Source: Clostridiales bacterium (GTDB lineage: Bacteria; Bacillota; Clostridia; Monoglobales; Monoglobaceae). Taken from it: a stretch of DNA of 15,667 nucleotides. The translations under genes and the position numbers were made by a program. The notes beneath the pieces are model-generated. The model had not been told where the DNA came from, did not search any database, and saw only the letters and a list, made by a program, of their open reading frames with translations. The DNA lies in assembly GCA_019419865.1 (NCBI GenBank), contig JAHZIG010000040.1, positions 1-15,667 of the forward strand. The letters run 5' to 3'. Positions 9,774-15,667 of the stretch are shown piece after piece (position 1 is the stretch's first letter; each line of letters starts with the position of its first letter).

Positions 9774-10158
9774 CTAATCGCTCCTTACCGATCGACCTTT
9801 TGATCCAGCCGCTCTCCGCGCTCAGACTATACCGTATGTCCGCAACACACGGACGCCTTGCGTCGCCAAGCCGCAATACGACCAAAAACGCGTATTCTCA
9901 AAAATTATTTTTATGATTAATACGATCGTACCGCTCTACAGTATGCCGATCGATATTATTATATCATATTTATTTCGACAATGCAACAGAAATATCGCTC
10001 AAAGATATAACGAAAATATATATCGACCGTTTGGATACTAACAACAATATTGATCGTCGGCGCTATAATTTAATTATAAAGCATTAAAACACGTAATGAA
10101 AAAATTCAATTCGACTATATAACAGATATAACTATAATACAAAAAAGGAGAGGGAATT
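9774..10158. other. Divergent spacer upstream of the zinc-ribbon genes and the pseudogene
   Basis: The left half is the long, GC-richer leader of the zinc-ribbon pair. It contains a hairpin with GTCCG/CGGAC arms around 9839-9855. The centre has that pair's promoter. The right end (about 10096-10138) is the duplicated promoter of the plus-strand pseudogene: ATGAAA and TATAAC at 16 bp, then a second TATAAT (10133-10138). No coding frame is supported. Confidence 0.6.
9958..9986 (-). promoter_or_regulatory. Extended -10 promoter of the zinc-ribbon pair
   Basis: The minus strand has TTGCAT (9981-9986), a 17-bp spacer and TATAAT (9958-9963) preceded by TGA, forming ATGATATAAT. The same 10-mer occurs upstream of the genes starting at 14129 and 14973. 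The start would be near 9951, leaving a leader of about 178 nt. Confidence 0.65.
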
Positions 10159-10309
10159 ATGGAAAATGAAAAGAGCGACCGCGCGCAAGACGCAGAAAAA
10201 GTCGTTTCTTTTAAAAAGAGCAAATTTAGCAAGGCATTGCGATACGCTTGTTATTTTGCGCGGCGGCTTTTGATAACGGACAAATTCTTGCGGGCATAAT
10301 CGCGCTGAT
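10159..10309 (+). pseudogene. Broken copy of the small membrane protein at 12684
   Basis: This region matches 12684-12847 closely. The 45 bases 10131-10175, spanning the -10, RBS and start, are identical to 12656-12700. Two further long blocks match: the AEKVVSFKKSKF coding part and the later part encoding FDNGQILAG. After codon 25 about 13 bp are missing relative to the other copy, so the frame shifts and stops at 10297-10299 after 46 codons. The second half of the gene, beyond codon 55 of the intact copy, is absent. The match ends at 10309, a few bases before the terminator of the SEDS gene. Several differences before the break are synonymous (AGC/AGT, GCA/GCG), so the sequence was under selection before it decayed. 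A 46-residue peptide could still be made, since promoter and RBS remain. Confidence 0.85.
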
Positions 10310-10312
10310 AAT

Positions 10313-10367
10313 AAAAAATCACAGGACGAAACGGCCGCGCTCCTTCTGCGGAATCTGTCTCGTCCTG
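10313..10367 (-). terminator. Terminator of the padR-SEDS operon
   Basis: On the minus strand the arms CAGGACGA (10360-10367) and TCGTCCTG (10322-10329) pair perfectly, with an inner CCGC/GCGG stem. Two bases later comes ATTTTTT (10313-10319). It lies about 40 nt after the SEDS stop codon. Confidence 0.8.
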
Positions 10368-10407
10368 TTTTCATGCGGCTAACTCTTACGCGAGCAAGGC
10401 GCCGCTC

Positions 10408-11976
10408 CTACTTTTTCTTTCCCATCAGCCCGCTTAGGTCAAAAACTATCTTTCCATCCTGCAAATATACGATTCCCGCGCCTCTCGTATGAGAAATCTG
10501 CTCGTCCTCCGCATCAGAAACTATCCTGTTCCTGCGCCAGACCGAGAGTATGAGCCCGGTAAGCGCCGTGTTGACTATATATCCGGTTCCGCCGTAGGAT
10601 ATAAAAGGTATGCTAACCGACGTCTGCGGGGCAAGTCCAAAATTCACGAATATCCCCGTTATAAATTGAACGGCCAGCGCCGAGCAGGCGAACGTCGAAA
10701 GTAAAAAACCGTACCTGTTTCTTATCTTAGCGGCGGATACAAATCCGCGAATGATCAACGCGGCGGCGAGCGCCGTAAATACCGCTCCGGCGATCCAGCC
10801 GAAAGATACCACAAGATTCACAAGCGCGTAGTCGGAAACCGCAGACGGCAGCGACTGTTCTATCCCGTACCCGTTGTACAAGACCTCGCTCCTGCCGATC
10901 CACTCGGCGCCGGAAAGCCAAAACCCGATCGTTTCTTCAATATACCCCGCTCCGGCCAAATCGCTCTGCCCGCGAGAAACAAACGCGTATATCCTCTCAA
11001 GGAGGCGCGGATTCAAACAGATATAAAACGCCGCCGCGATCGAAGCCGCCATACCGAGCGCAAGCGCAACGCCTATATGTCGTCTCCTATTCTGCCCAAA
11101 ATGTCCCATACTCGCCGACGCTATCAAAACTATCCAAAACGCCGCCGCCAGAACCGCCGCTATCCTCGCGCACGGCATTATCATAACCGGTATCAACGCG
11201 AGAACGAGCAGCGCCGTCAGCTTCAGTTCCCCCGCTATCCCGCCGCCGCGGTATTTCATAAAAAATCCGGCAAAAGCGACTGCAAGAAAAACTATAGCGT
11301 AATCCGGCGAAATCGCAAACCCGCCTATGCTAACGTACATACTCGCTCCATTAAACTTTGTTCCAAACAACGCCGTCGCAAACAACGCTATCAACGAGAA
11401 CGCATACAACGGATACGTTATTTTCTTAAGCCGTTCATAGCTGAACATACTCAATCCAAGCATTACCGCGAAGCCCGCCGCCGCGCAGAAAACATATTTG
11501 ATAAAACTGACGTTGTAGCCATGTCTGCTCAAGAAAAACATATTGACGATTCCTACGCACGCCAAAACCGTTACAACCGCGAACAACGTCCAATCCATTC
11601 GAGGCCTGTGCAGCTTATTCAGACGCCGACCGATCTCGCCGCCGTCGCCCATAGCCAAAACAGCCTTTTCCTCGGCTTCGTCCGGGCTTGCTCCCTGTTC
11701 CTCATACTCCTGCTTAAGTTCTAAAATATGCCCCTCGATTTCCGAACGTATATCTCTGCGAACCTCCGTATATTTTATATGCGAACAGATCTCATCCAAA
11801 AACTCCTCCATCCCGGCTCCGCTCTCCTGCGCGGCCGTTTGAGCCGCCCTCTGATGCGCGGCTTCATTACCGTCGCCATTTTTCTCATACAAATCCGGTT
11901 CGATCTTGGCGCCGTCAAGCCTCGCGGCTTTACCGGAATTTGAATCGCCTTTTTCTTTTAAATTCTTCCTAAACAC
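10408..11976 (-). CDS. FtsW/RodA/SpoVE (SEDS) family protein with N-terminal HAAS-like domain
   Basis: SEDS proteins polymerise peptidoglycan glycan strands from lipid II. This 522-residue protein has an Ala/Glu-rich hydrophilic start (1-55), a HAAS/permease-prefix-like helical domain (about 56-125; MEEFLDEICSHI...SPDEAEEKAVLAMGD) and roughly ten membrane segments from 130 to 480. The SEDS signature near TM10 is present: GLAPQTSVSIPFISYGGTG (448-466). D382 in LPSAVSDYAL aligns by eye with the catalytic aspartate of LPExxTDF, but the following GEE is replaced by VSF, so the core is divergent. The start is GTG (11974-11976), with AGGAGG 8 nt upstream inside padR, overlapping it by 8 nt, so translation is coupled. 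ATG at residue 56 is a weaker alternative. HAAS-type domains typically pair with PadR regulators. Whether it synthesises glycan or senses the envelope is unknown. Confidence 0.88.
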   Translation of the reverse strand: MFRKNLKEKGDSNSGKAARLDGAKIEPDLYEKNGDGNEAAHQRAAQTAAQESGAGMEEFLDEICSHIKYTEVRRDIRSEIEGHILELKQEYEEQGASPDEAEEKAVLAMGDGGEIGRRLNKLHRPRMDWTLFAVVTVLACVGIVNMFFLSRHGYNVSFIKYVFCAAAGFAVMLGLSMFSYERLKKITYPLYAFSLIALFATALFGTKFNGASMYVSIGGFAISPDYAIVFLAVAFAGFFMKYRGGGIAGELKLTALLVLALIPVMIMPCARIAAVLAAAFWIVLIASASMGHFGQNRRRHIGVALALGMAASIAAAFYICLNPRLLERIYAFVSRGQSDLAGAGYIEETIGFWLSGAEWIGRSEVLYNGYGIEQSLPSAVSDYALVNLVVSFGWIAGAVFTALAAALIIRGFVSAAKIRNRYGFLLSTFACSALAVQFITGIFVNFGLAPQTSVSIPFISYGGTGYIVNTALTGLILSVWRRNRIVSDAEDEQISHTRGAGIVYLQDGKIVFDLSGLMGKKK

Positions 11977-12304
11977 AATACGCGCCTCCTATGACCAAAT
12001 CCACCGCCTTTGAATAAACTCTCCACTCAGATTTCTTCTTTTTAAGTAATTTTTTCCCGCTATCCGTTATCCTGTAATATTTTCTTCGTTTACCGTTTTC
12101 AGCAGTCATCCAATACGCTTCAACCGCATTCTCATTCTCAAGTCCGTGCAACATAGGATATAAGGTTCCTTCTTTAAGCTCGAAAACGTTTCCGCTGCGC
12201 TTTTTAAGCTCTCGCGTTATCTGATAACCGTACATATCCTCCTTCTCCAGCATGGAAAGGATCAAAATTGACGTGCTCCCTTTTATAAGTTCCTTATCGA
12301 TCAT
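11969..12304 (-). CDS. PadR-family transcriptional regulator
   Basis: The 111-residue PadR-type winged-helix protein starts MIDKELIKGSTSILIL. The family hallmark MYGYQITRELKKRS is at about 24-37, followed by ELKEGTLYPMLHGLE (42-56) and the wing KRRKYYRITDSGKKLL (72-87). The short C-terminal helix fits the compact PadR-s2 class, which dimerises through that helix. The ATG has AAGGAGG 7 nt upstream. It is the first gene of an operon with the HAAS-SEDS gene, which it overlaps by 8 nt. PadR proteins usually repress their own operon and respond to small ligands or envelope stress; two perfect dyads at the operon start are the likely targets. Confidence 0.93.
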   Translation of the reverse strand: MIDKELIKGSTSILILSMLEKEDMYGYQITRELKKRSGNVFELKEGTLYPMLHGLENENAVEAYWMTAENGKRRKYYRITDSGKKLLKKKKSEWRVYSKAVDLVIGGAYCV

Positions 12305-12453
12305 ATCGCCGCCTCCTTTTTGATTTTATTCCAAGCGCCTTAATTTGTTGCTTTAAGTAATCTTACGCCAACATTTAGAACAAAGTCTAAGTCCCCCGAC
12401 CGCAAAATATCGGTTACATACTTGCGAATACAGCGCTTATTACGTACGCCTTT

Positions 12454-12472
12454 TATATAGATATTCTATATA
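12454..12472. promoter_or_regulatory. Candidate PadR operator 1
   Basis: Perfect dyad TATATAG (12454-12460) and CTATATA (12466-12472) with a 5-nt ATATT spacer. It shares the ATAG-N5-CTAT core with the next dyad; the centres are 17 bp apart. It lies just inside the predicted padR transcript. Confidence 0.55.
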
Positions 12473-12492
12473 CATAGTTATTCTATGTATAT
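12468..12492. promoter_or_regulatory. Candidate PadR operator 2
   Basis: Perfect 10-bp arms ATATACATAG (12468-12477) and CTATGTATAT (12483-12492) with a 5-nt TTATT spacer. ACAT/ATGT half-sites are typical of PadR-family operators. It covers the predicted start point and abuts the -10, so binding would block transcription. Confidence 0.65.
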
Positions 12493-12519
12493 GCTATCAT
12501 AAAAATATTATGCTGTCAA
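12491..12519 (-). promoter_or_regulatory. Promoter of the padR-SEDS operon
   Basis: Perfect TTGACA (12514-12519), a 17-bp spacer and TAGCAT (12491-12496) on the minus strand. The weak -10 and an overlapping dyad fit a promoter under repression. Confidence 0.6.
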
Positions 12520-12624
12520 TAGAAATAAGCCAAGAAAGCGTAATGATAATTAACAGGCATTAAATTTAGTCTTCATGATATTTAAACTTTTTATATGATT
12601 TATTTGTAAAATACTAAAAATATA

Positions 12625-12663
12625 TTGAAAAAATTCAATTTAATTATATAATACAACTATAAT
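12625..12663 (+). promoter_or_regulatory. Promoter of the small membrane protein gene
   Basis: TTGAAA (12625-12630) with TATAAT (12647-12652) at 16 bp, and a second TATAAT (12658-12663) 11 bp further. The second -10 and everything after it to the start codon are conserved in the copy at 10131. The RBS AAAGGAGAGGG lies just before the ATG. Confidence 0.65.
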
Positions 12664-12683
12664 ACAAAAAAGGAGAGGGAATT

Positions 12684-12983
12684 ATGGAAAATGAAAAGAG
12701 TAAAAGCTCTCAAGACGCGGAAAAAGTCGTTTCTTTTAAAAAGAGCAAATTTAGTAAGGTTTTGATCATTTTCGCCGCGATATGTCTGTTATTTTGCGCA
12801 TTAGCTTTTGATAACGGACAAATTCTTGCAGGCATAATCGCGCTGATTCAAGTATGCCTTTTTATAGGCTCTTGGCTGATGGGGATGCAAATAAGAATAA
12901 TTAATAAAAGCGTATTCCGATCTTTTCAGAATACGCTTAACTTATGTAATCAATTTAAATCCAATACGACTACCGCTCTTTAA
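12684..12983 (+). CDS. Small membrane protein, two predicted TM helices
   Basis: The 99-residue product has a charged cytoplasmic start (1-25, MENEKSKSSQDAEKVVSFKK) and two hydrophobic helices at about 26-42 and 48-66, joined by FDNGQ. A polar tail follows with no known motif. I do not recognise a function. The tail is the least certain part: its codons overlap an inverted repeat (12908-12938) that looks like the terminator of the convergent gene, and the last 14 nt overlap that gene's end. A decayed copy with the same promoter, RBS and N-terminus lies at 10159, and synonymous differences between them support the reading frame over the first 55 codons. Confidence 0.75.
   Translation: MENEKSKSSQDAEKVVSFKKSKFSKVLIIFAAICLLFCALAFDNGQILAGIIALIQVCLFIGSWLMGMQIRIINKSVFRSFQNTLNLCNQFKSNTTTAL
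12896..12938 (-). terminator. Terminator of the DUF2798-like gene, inside the convergent CDS
   Basis: Perfect 10-bp arms AAGCGTATTC (12908-12917) and GAATACGCTT (12929-12938) with an 11-nt loop. On the minus strand TTTATTAATTATT follows, a moderately T-rich tail. It lies 31 nt after the stop of the minus-strand gene and within the coding region of the plus-strand gene. Confidence 0.6.
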
Positions 12984-13431
12984 AAATAACCCCAAATACC
13001 GTTCTCACAAGCGGACCGGCAAAAAATATCTGCCAAAAGAACGCCATAGGGAAGTTAAGCGCGGTCGTCTCGAGCCAGATCGGTATTATATTCGCTCCGG
13101 GATCCTTAAATAAGATAGTCGCCGCAAGGCTCATTGTAGGACACATGAGACATACTATCATAGAAGATATTGCGAGCGTTATGAAGATCGGGCGATCCTG
13201 TCCGGGAGTAACTAGTCTGAACACGAGCTTGCGCGCCAGTCTTTCGACGACAAACATCTCAAGAATAAACGCGAGAGGCCACATAATAATCAACTCGTGA
13301 AACGCAAGTAAAATTACCTCGCCGCTCATTCCGCCCTTGTTTAGGCTTATGTTATAGCATATCATCGCGTATACCATTACAAGAGCCATCATCAGTGTGA
13401 AAATAACGTTTTGAAATTTAGTTTTTGGCAT
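12970..13431 (-). CDS. DUF2798-family membrane protein
   Basis: The 153-residue integral membrane protein has hydrophobic segments at about 8-29, 40-65, 81-103 and 113-147, which fits two tandem DUF2798-like units. Recognisable family text includes MPKTKFQNVIFTLMMALVMVY, AFHELIIMWPLAFILE and FVVERLARKL. The function of the family is unknown. The ATG has an AAAGGAG site about 8 nt upstream. It is monocistronic and convergent with the small membrane gene, overlapping its 3' end by 14 nt. A weak promoter lies upstream at 13559-13588. Confidence 0.85.
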   Translation of the reverse strand: MPKTKFQNVIFTLMMALVMVYAMICYNISLNKGGMSGEVILLAFHELIIMWPLAFILEMFVVERLARKLVFRLVTPGQDRPIFITLAISSMIVCLMCPTMSLAATILFKDPGANIIPIWLETTALNFPMAFFWQIFFAGPLVRTVFGVIFKER

Positions 13432-13558
13432 ATCTGCTCTCCTTTAATTTTTTTACAACAAAACAGCGCATATGTGTTGTTCGTTAGCATCTACGAAGCA
13501 GATGTGCGTTTCTAATTGAACCAAAGTAAATTAATTTATCATTTTATTTTAAAGCATT

Positions 13559-13588
13559 ATTATACACTATGGATAAATATAATGTAAG
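13559..13588 (-). promoter_or_regulatory. Possible promoter of the DUF2798-like gene
   Basis: Minus strand CTTACA (13583-13588), an 18-bp spacer and perfect TATAAT (13559-13564). The leader would be about 120 nt. It contains an ACAACA/TGTTGT inverted repeat and a CATCT/AGATG hairpin between 13450 and 13510. Confidence 0.45.
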
Positions 13589-13815
13589 TACTAATTTGAC
13601 AATAATATTAATTTCATTAAAATTCTACAAAATATGCCGCCGTTATAAAAATATATCTGTTTGCCAAAAATTCCTTTTATACAATAAGCGCCTCTCGCCC
13701 CAACAAGATATAATCCACGCGCTCGATCGGTTGCGGCGACAATTTCATCGACAAAACGGAACTATCAATCCTAATTACAAATCGATAAAGATCCAAATTC
13801 TAAAGCCAATACGCG

Positions 13816-13832
13816 CGCCTATTTAATAGGCG
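13816..13832. repeat. Perfect palindrome, 17 bp
   Basis: Arms CGCCTATT (13816-13823) and AATAGGCG (13825-13832) about a single central base. It has no T tract. It could be a protein-binding site. Confidence 0.5.
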
Positions 13833-13877
13833 AACAGCGCAAGAAATGCGGCAGCAACGTATCCCTTTATCAAGCGC

Positions 13878-14129
13878 TCAGAGCGCCTTTTTAACTTTCT
13901 CGTACTCTGCGGCGACCAGCCTCATAAGCGGTCCCGGATCGTCTCCGCGTTCGTATATATCGCAGATCTCCGGGAAGTTTTCGTCGAATATAGCGGTCGC
14001 CTCTTCGTTCTCTGCTCTCATAGTCTCGTACTCGTCGCAAAGAAGATCGGGCAGATTATACGAGAATCTTAGCGGGTCGTAATTCCCTGCAAGAAAGGCC
14101 TCTATCATTTCACACGCTTTTTTGATCAT
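13878..14129 (-). CDS. Small acidic protein of unknown function
   Basis: The 83-residue soluble, acidic protein contains LAGNYDPLRFSYNLPDLLCDEY (13-34), FPEICDIYERGDDPGPLM (52-69) and a helical end. The ATG at 14127-14129 has GGAGG 9 nt upstream; the in-frame upstream ATG at 14177 (16 more residues) lacks such a site and would include this one, so I use the shorter form. The layout resembles a widespread family of small clostridial proteins, some of which I have seen compared with colicin-immunity-like proteins, but I cannot confirm that. It lies 155 nt after the methyltransferase remnant and has its own extended -10 promoter. Confidence 0.8.
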   Translation of the reverse strand: MIKKACEMIEAFLAGNYDPLRFSYNLPDLLCDEYETMRAENEEATAIFDENFPEICDIYERGDDPGPLMRLVAAEYEKVKKAL

Positions 14130-14249
14130 AACAAACTCCTCCAATCTATTTTTGCATAATTTCGCCGCTTTTTTCAAAGCCGCTTATTCGCTTCCGGCGA
14201 ACATAAAACATTACAATGTATTCGCCAAACGTCGTGAAGTCTGATATCT

Positions 14250-14259
14250 ATTATATCAT
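14250..14259 (-). promoter_or_regulatory. Extended -10 promoter of the small acidic protein gene
   Basis: The minus strand reads ATGATATAAT, a TGA-TATAAT extended -10, identical to two other promoters here. No -35 match is seen, which an extended -10 can tolerate. The leader would be about 115 nt. Confidence 0.5.
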
Positions 14260-14284
14260 ATCGGTCGACTACGATTATTCGATT

Positions 14285-14973
14285 TCACGCCTTCTTTCTA
14301 AATAAGCATACCCACATAAATTCCAAACCCTGGATCGTACCTGGAATACCATTTTTATATCTCCTGATCTCAATCACATCAAACATATTCCCGAAAAATT
14401 CGCAGAGTCTTTCTCTGCTGAAAGCCACACCCGTCTGCGTTTCTTGTAAAACTCATAGTCGTCAACCTCGTCGGCGCAGTTTTCACCCTCTGCAAAACAG
14501 CACAGTCCAAAATAACCGCCGTCGTTTAAATATCTATTAAGCAGTTCAAGATACGACAACCGTCTATGCGGCGCCAAATGATGAAAAGTTCCGCTGTCAT
14601 AAATAAAGTCAAACTTCTTATCAAACTGAATATCAAACATATTTTCGCATTTAAAATCTATATTCGCATCGTTTTCAGCCGCAAACTTCTTAGCTGCTTC
14701 AACAGCCTTAGCAGACATATCCACAGCGCTGACCGTTTCCACGCGCTTCGCCATATACGCCGCATTTCTGCCCTCGCCGCAGCCGAGGTCCAGCGCGTTC
14801 TTGAATTTGTGATTGTCTAATATTTCTACTAAAATTTCATCCGGAAGCTCATTTTGCAGGACGAATGGAGCCTTAAATTTTCTTTCCGTATAAAACTCAT
14901 CCCACGCTACTCCGTCTACATATTGATCGAGCATTCTATATAAATCGTCAATTATGTTAATATTGTACTGCAT
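14285..14973 (-). pseudogene. Class I SAM-dependent methyltransferase, frameshifted near the C-terminus
   Basis: The N-terminal 179 residues form a Rossmann methyltransferase: motif I LDLGCGEGRN at 61-70, VDMS at 84-87 and DFIYDSGTFHHL at 122-133. As written, translation stops at 14374 after 199 residues, with a tail that makes no sense (RVWLSAEKDSANFSG). Moving by one base near 14433-14437 reads TGVAFSRERLCEFFGNMFDV and then ends in GLEFMWVCLFRKKA at a TGA (14285-14287). The restored length is 229 residues, and the 689-nt span is one base short of a whole number of codons, so a single deleted base explains it. Either a real loss of function or a sequencing error is possible. The ATG has GAGGAG 8 nt upstream. 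The substrate is unknown. Confidence 0.85.
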
Positions 14974-15014
14974 ATTCTACTCCTCTATTTCGCTCGTTAA
15001 ATCTTTATAAGCAT

Positions 15015-15043
15015 ATTATATCATACGCTATATAGAAACGCAA
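15015..15043 (-). promoter_or_regulatory. Promoter of the methyltransferase gene
   Basis: Minus strand TTGCGT (15038-15043), a 17-bp spacer and TATAAT (15015-15020) preceded by TGA. The start would be near 15008, giving a leader of about 34 nt. Confidence 0.65.
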
Positions 15044-15145
15044 TGTTTTTGAAACAGTCAACGAAAGATATATTCGCATTTATAAAATTTCTAAAGAGAA
15101 AATAGCTATAGAAATCATAGACAATATCATGTGAAAATCGTGTAC

Positions 15146-15176
15146 AAAAAAAGAACCGCCTCAATATGGCGATTCT
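15146..15176 (-). terminator. Terminator of the rRNA-tRNA operon
   Basis: Nine-base-pair stem with one G-U pair (arms 15168-15176 and 15152-15160) and a 7-nt loop, then seven Ts on the minus strand (15146-15152, the last pairing base included). It lies just after tRNA-Glu. Confidence 0.88.
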
Positions 15177-15184
15177 AAGCGTCT

Positions 15185-15259
15185 TGGTGATCCGTAGGGG
15201 AATCGAACCCCTGTTACCGCCGTGAAAGGGCGATGTCTTAACCGCTTGACCAACGGACC
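15185..15259 (-). tRNA. tRNA-Glu (TTC)
   Basis: Seventy-five bases with an encoded CCA (15185-15187). The acceptor stem GGTCCGT/ACGGATC closes with one G-U pair. The anticodon loop CTTTCAC gives TTC (15224-15226). The T arm GGGGTTCGATTCCCC is canonical. It is the last gene of the rRNA operon. Confidence 0.97.
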
Positions 15260-15264
15260 TAAAT

Positions 15265-15340
15265 TGGCTCCTCCAGTTGGACTCGAACCAACGACCCTGC
15301 GGTTAACAGCCGCATGCTCTACCAGCTGAGCTATAGAGGA
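15265..15340 (-). tRNA. tRNA-Asn (GTT)
   Basis: Seventy-six bases with an encoded CCA (15265-15267). The acceptor stem begins TCCTCTA and pairs with TGGAGGA, allowing one A-T/T-A inner pair; the discriminator is G. The anticodon GTT is at 15305-15307. It lies 9 nt after 5S and 5 nt before tRNA-Glu. Confidence 0.97.
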
Positions 15341-15349
15341 ATATAAAAT

Positions 15350-15465
15350 TCCGGCAACTACCTATGTTCCCGGGCGGTCGCCCACCAAGTATTTTCAGCG
15401 TAGGGAAGCTTAACTTCTGTGTTCGGTATGGGTACAGGTGTGTCCTTCCCGCTATCGTCACCGGA
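15350..15465 (-). rRNA. rrf: 5S ribosomal RNA
   Basis: About 116 nt. The ends TCCGG and CCGGA pair. The core CCGAACACAGAAGTTAAGC and the GGGCGACCGCCCGGGAA arm are diagnostic of bacterial 5S. It follows 23S by about 112 nt. Confidence 0.95.
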
Positions 15466-15577
15466 TATTTTCTTTTCTTCTTTAATTTTTTCTTTTTACC
15501 CTGTTTTCATTGAATAGAGAAGAGCAAGTCTTTCTTTCTTACTCACTTCTTGCTAATTTGAATCCTTAACCTTCTTA

Positions 15578-15667
15578 GGTCAAGCCCTCGGCCTATTAGT
15601 ATCGGTCAGCTTAACATGTTACCATGCTTACACCTCCGACCTATCTACCACATAGTCTACGTGGGGC
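15578..15667 (-). rRNA. rrl: 23S ribosomal RNA, 3' end (partial)
   Basis: The minus strand gives the conserved 3' end, including ACCGATACTAATAGGCCGAG and the terminal GCTTGACC. The gene continues beyond the right edge. The exact 3' end is uncertain by a few bases. Confidence 0.93.

Larger units (their letters stand above)
12305..12683. other. Divergent regulatory spacer between padR and the small membrane gene
   Basis: These 379 bases hold, from left to right, a leader of about 180 nt for padR with only small hairpins visible, two tandem inverted repeats, the padR promoter, an AT-rich stretch, and the promoter and RBS of the plus-strand gene at 12684. No ORF is supported. Confidence 0.7.
13432..13877. 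other. Spacer with a possible gene remnant
   Basis: This 446-base gap has the DUF2798 leader and promoter on the left. On the minus strand 13591-13761 is open for about 56 codons with coding-like composition but has no start codon near its 5' end and a stop codon directly before it, so it may be the end of a lost gene. A perfect 17-bp palindrome lies at 13816-13832 and a GCGCT/AGCGC hairpin with five Ts on the plus strand at about 13873-13893. No intact gene is supported. Confidence 0.4.

Noticed and set aside
10132..10374. An 80-codon minus-strand frame over the pseudogene
   Set aside because: It is antisense to the decayed gene and contains the SEDS terminator; no RBS.
13569..13826. An 85-codon plus-strand frame
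   Set aside because: No ribosome binding site and AT-driven composition; the opposite strand looks more coding-like.
14425..14445. Programmed frameshift in the methyltransferase
   Set aside because: No slippery sequence or stimulatory structure is evident; a simple one-base deletion explains it.

Overview
The window reads as a low-to-mid GC Gram-positive chromosome, most likely an anaerobic gut member of the Clostridia. This is inferred from the rplGB-rpsL-rpsG-fusA-tuf gene order, the 137-residue S12 with the Firmicutes-type N-terminal insertion, a rubrerythrin, a BspA-type leucine-rich repeat protein, strong AGGAGG-type ribosome binding sites and TTGACA/TATAAT promoters. I cannot name a genus.

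Layout: almost every gene lies on the minus strand. From the left: a secreted BspA-like LRR protein (154-1800) with its own promoter and terminator; the str-type translation operon, transcribed leftward from a perfect-consensus promoter at 7305-7333 through rplGB (L7Ae-like), rpsL, rpsG, fusA and tuf, and closed by a terminator at 2174-2203; a 527-base spacer with short degenerate repeats; rubrerythrin on the plus strand; two small zinc-ribbon genes on the minus strand; then an accessory block. That block holds a PadR regulator translationally coupled to a SEDS (FtsW/RodA-like) membrane protein with an N-terminal HAAS-like domain, a small two-helix membrane protein and its broken copy flanking the PadR-SEDS pair, a DUF2798-type membrane protein, an 83-residue acidic protein and a frameshifted SAM-dependent methyltransferase. 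The right end is the 3' end of an rRNA operon on the minus strand: 23S (partial), 5S, tRNA-Asn(GTT), tRNA-Glu(TTC) and a terminator.

The translation genes supply elongation and the small-subunit decoding centre, and they sit near an rRNA/tRNA operon of the same orientation. The accessory block looks like the dynamic part. Direct repeats (a live gene and its pseudogene, each with promoter and RBS) bracket the PadR-SEDS cassette. Two tandem perfect dyads lie at the start of the padR transcript and are the best candidate operators. I found no CRISPR array, transposase, phage or toxin gene. I found no convincing wholly new system; the most interesting items are the gene/pseudogene pair bracketing the cassette, the tandem PadR-type operators with the HAAS-SEDS fusion, and the frameshifted methyltransferase.
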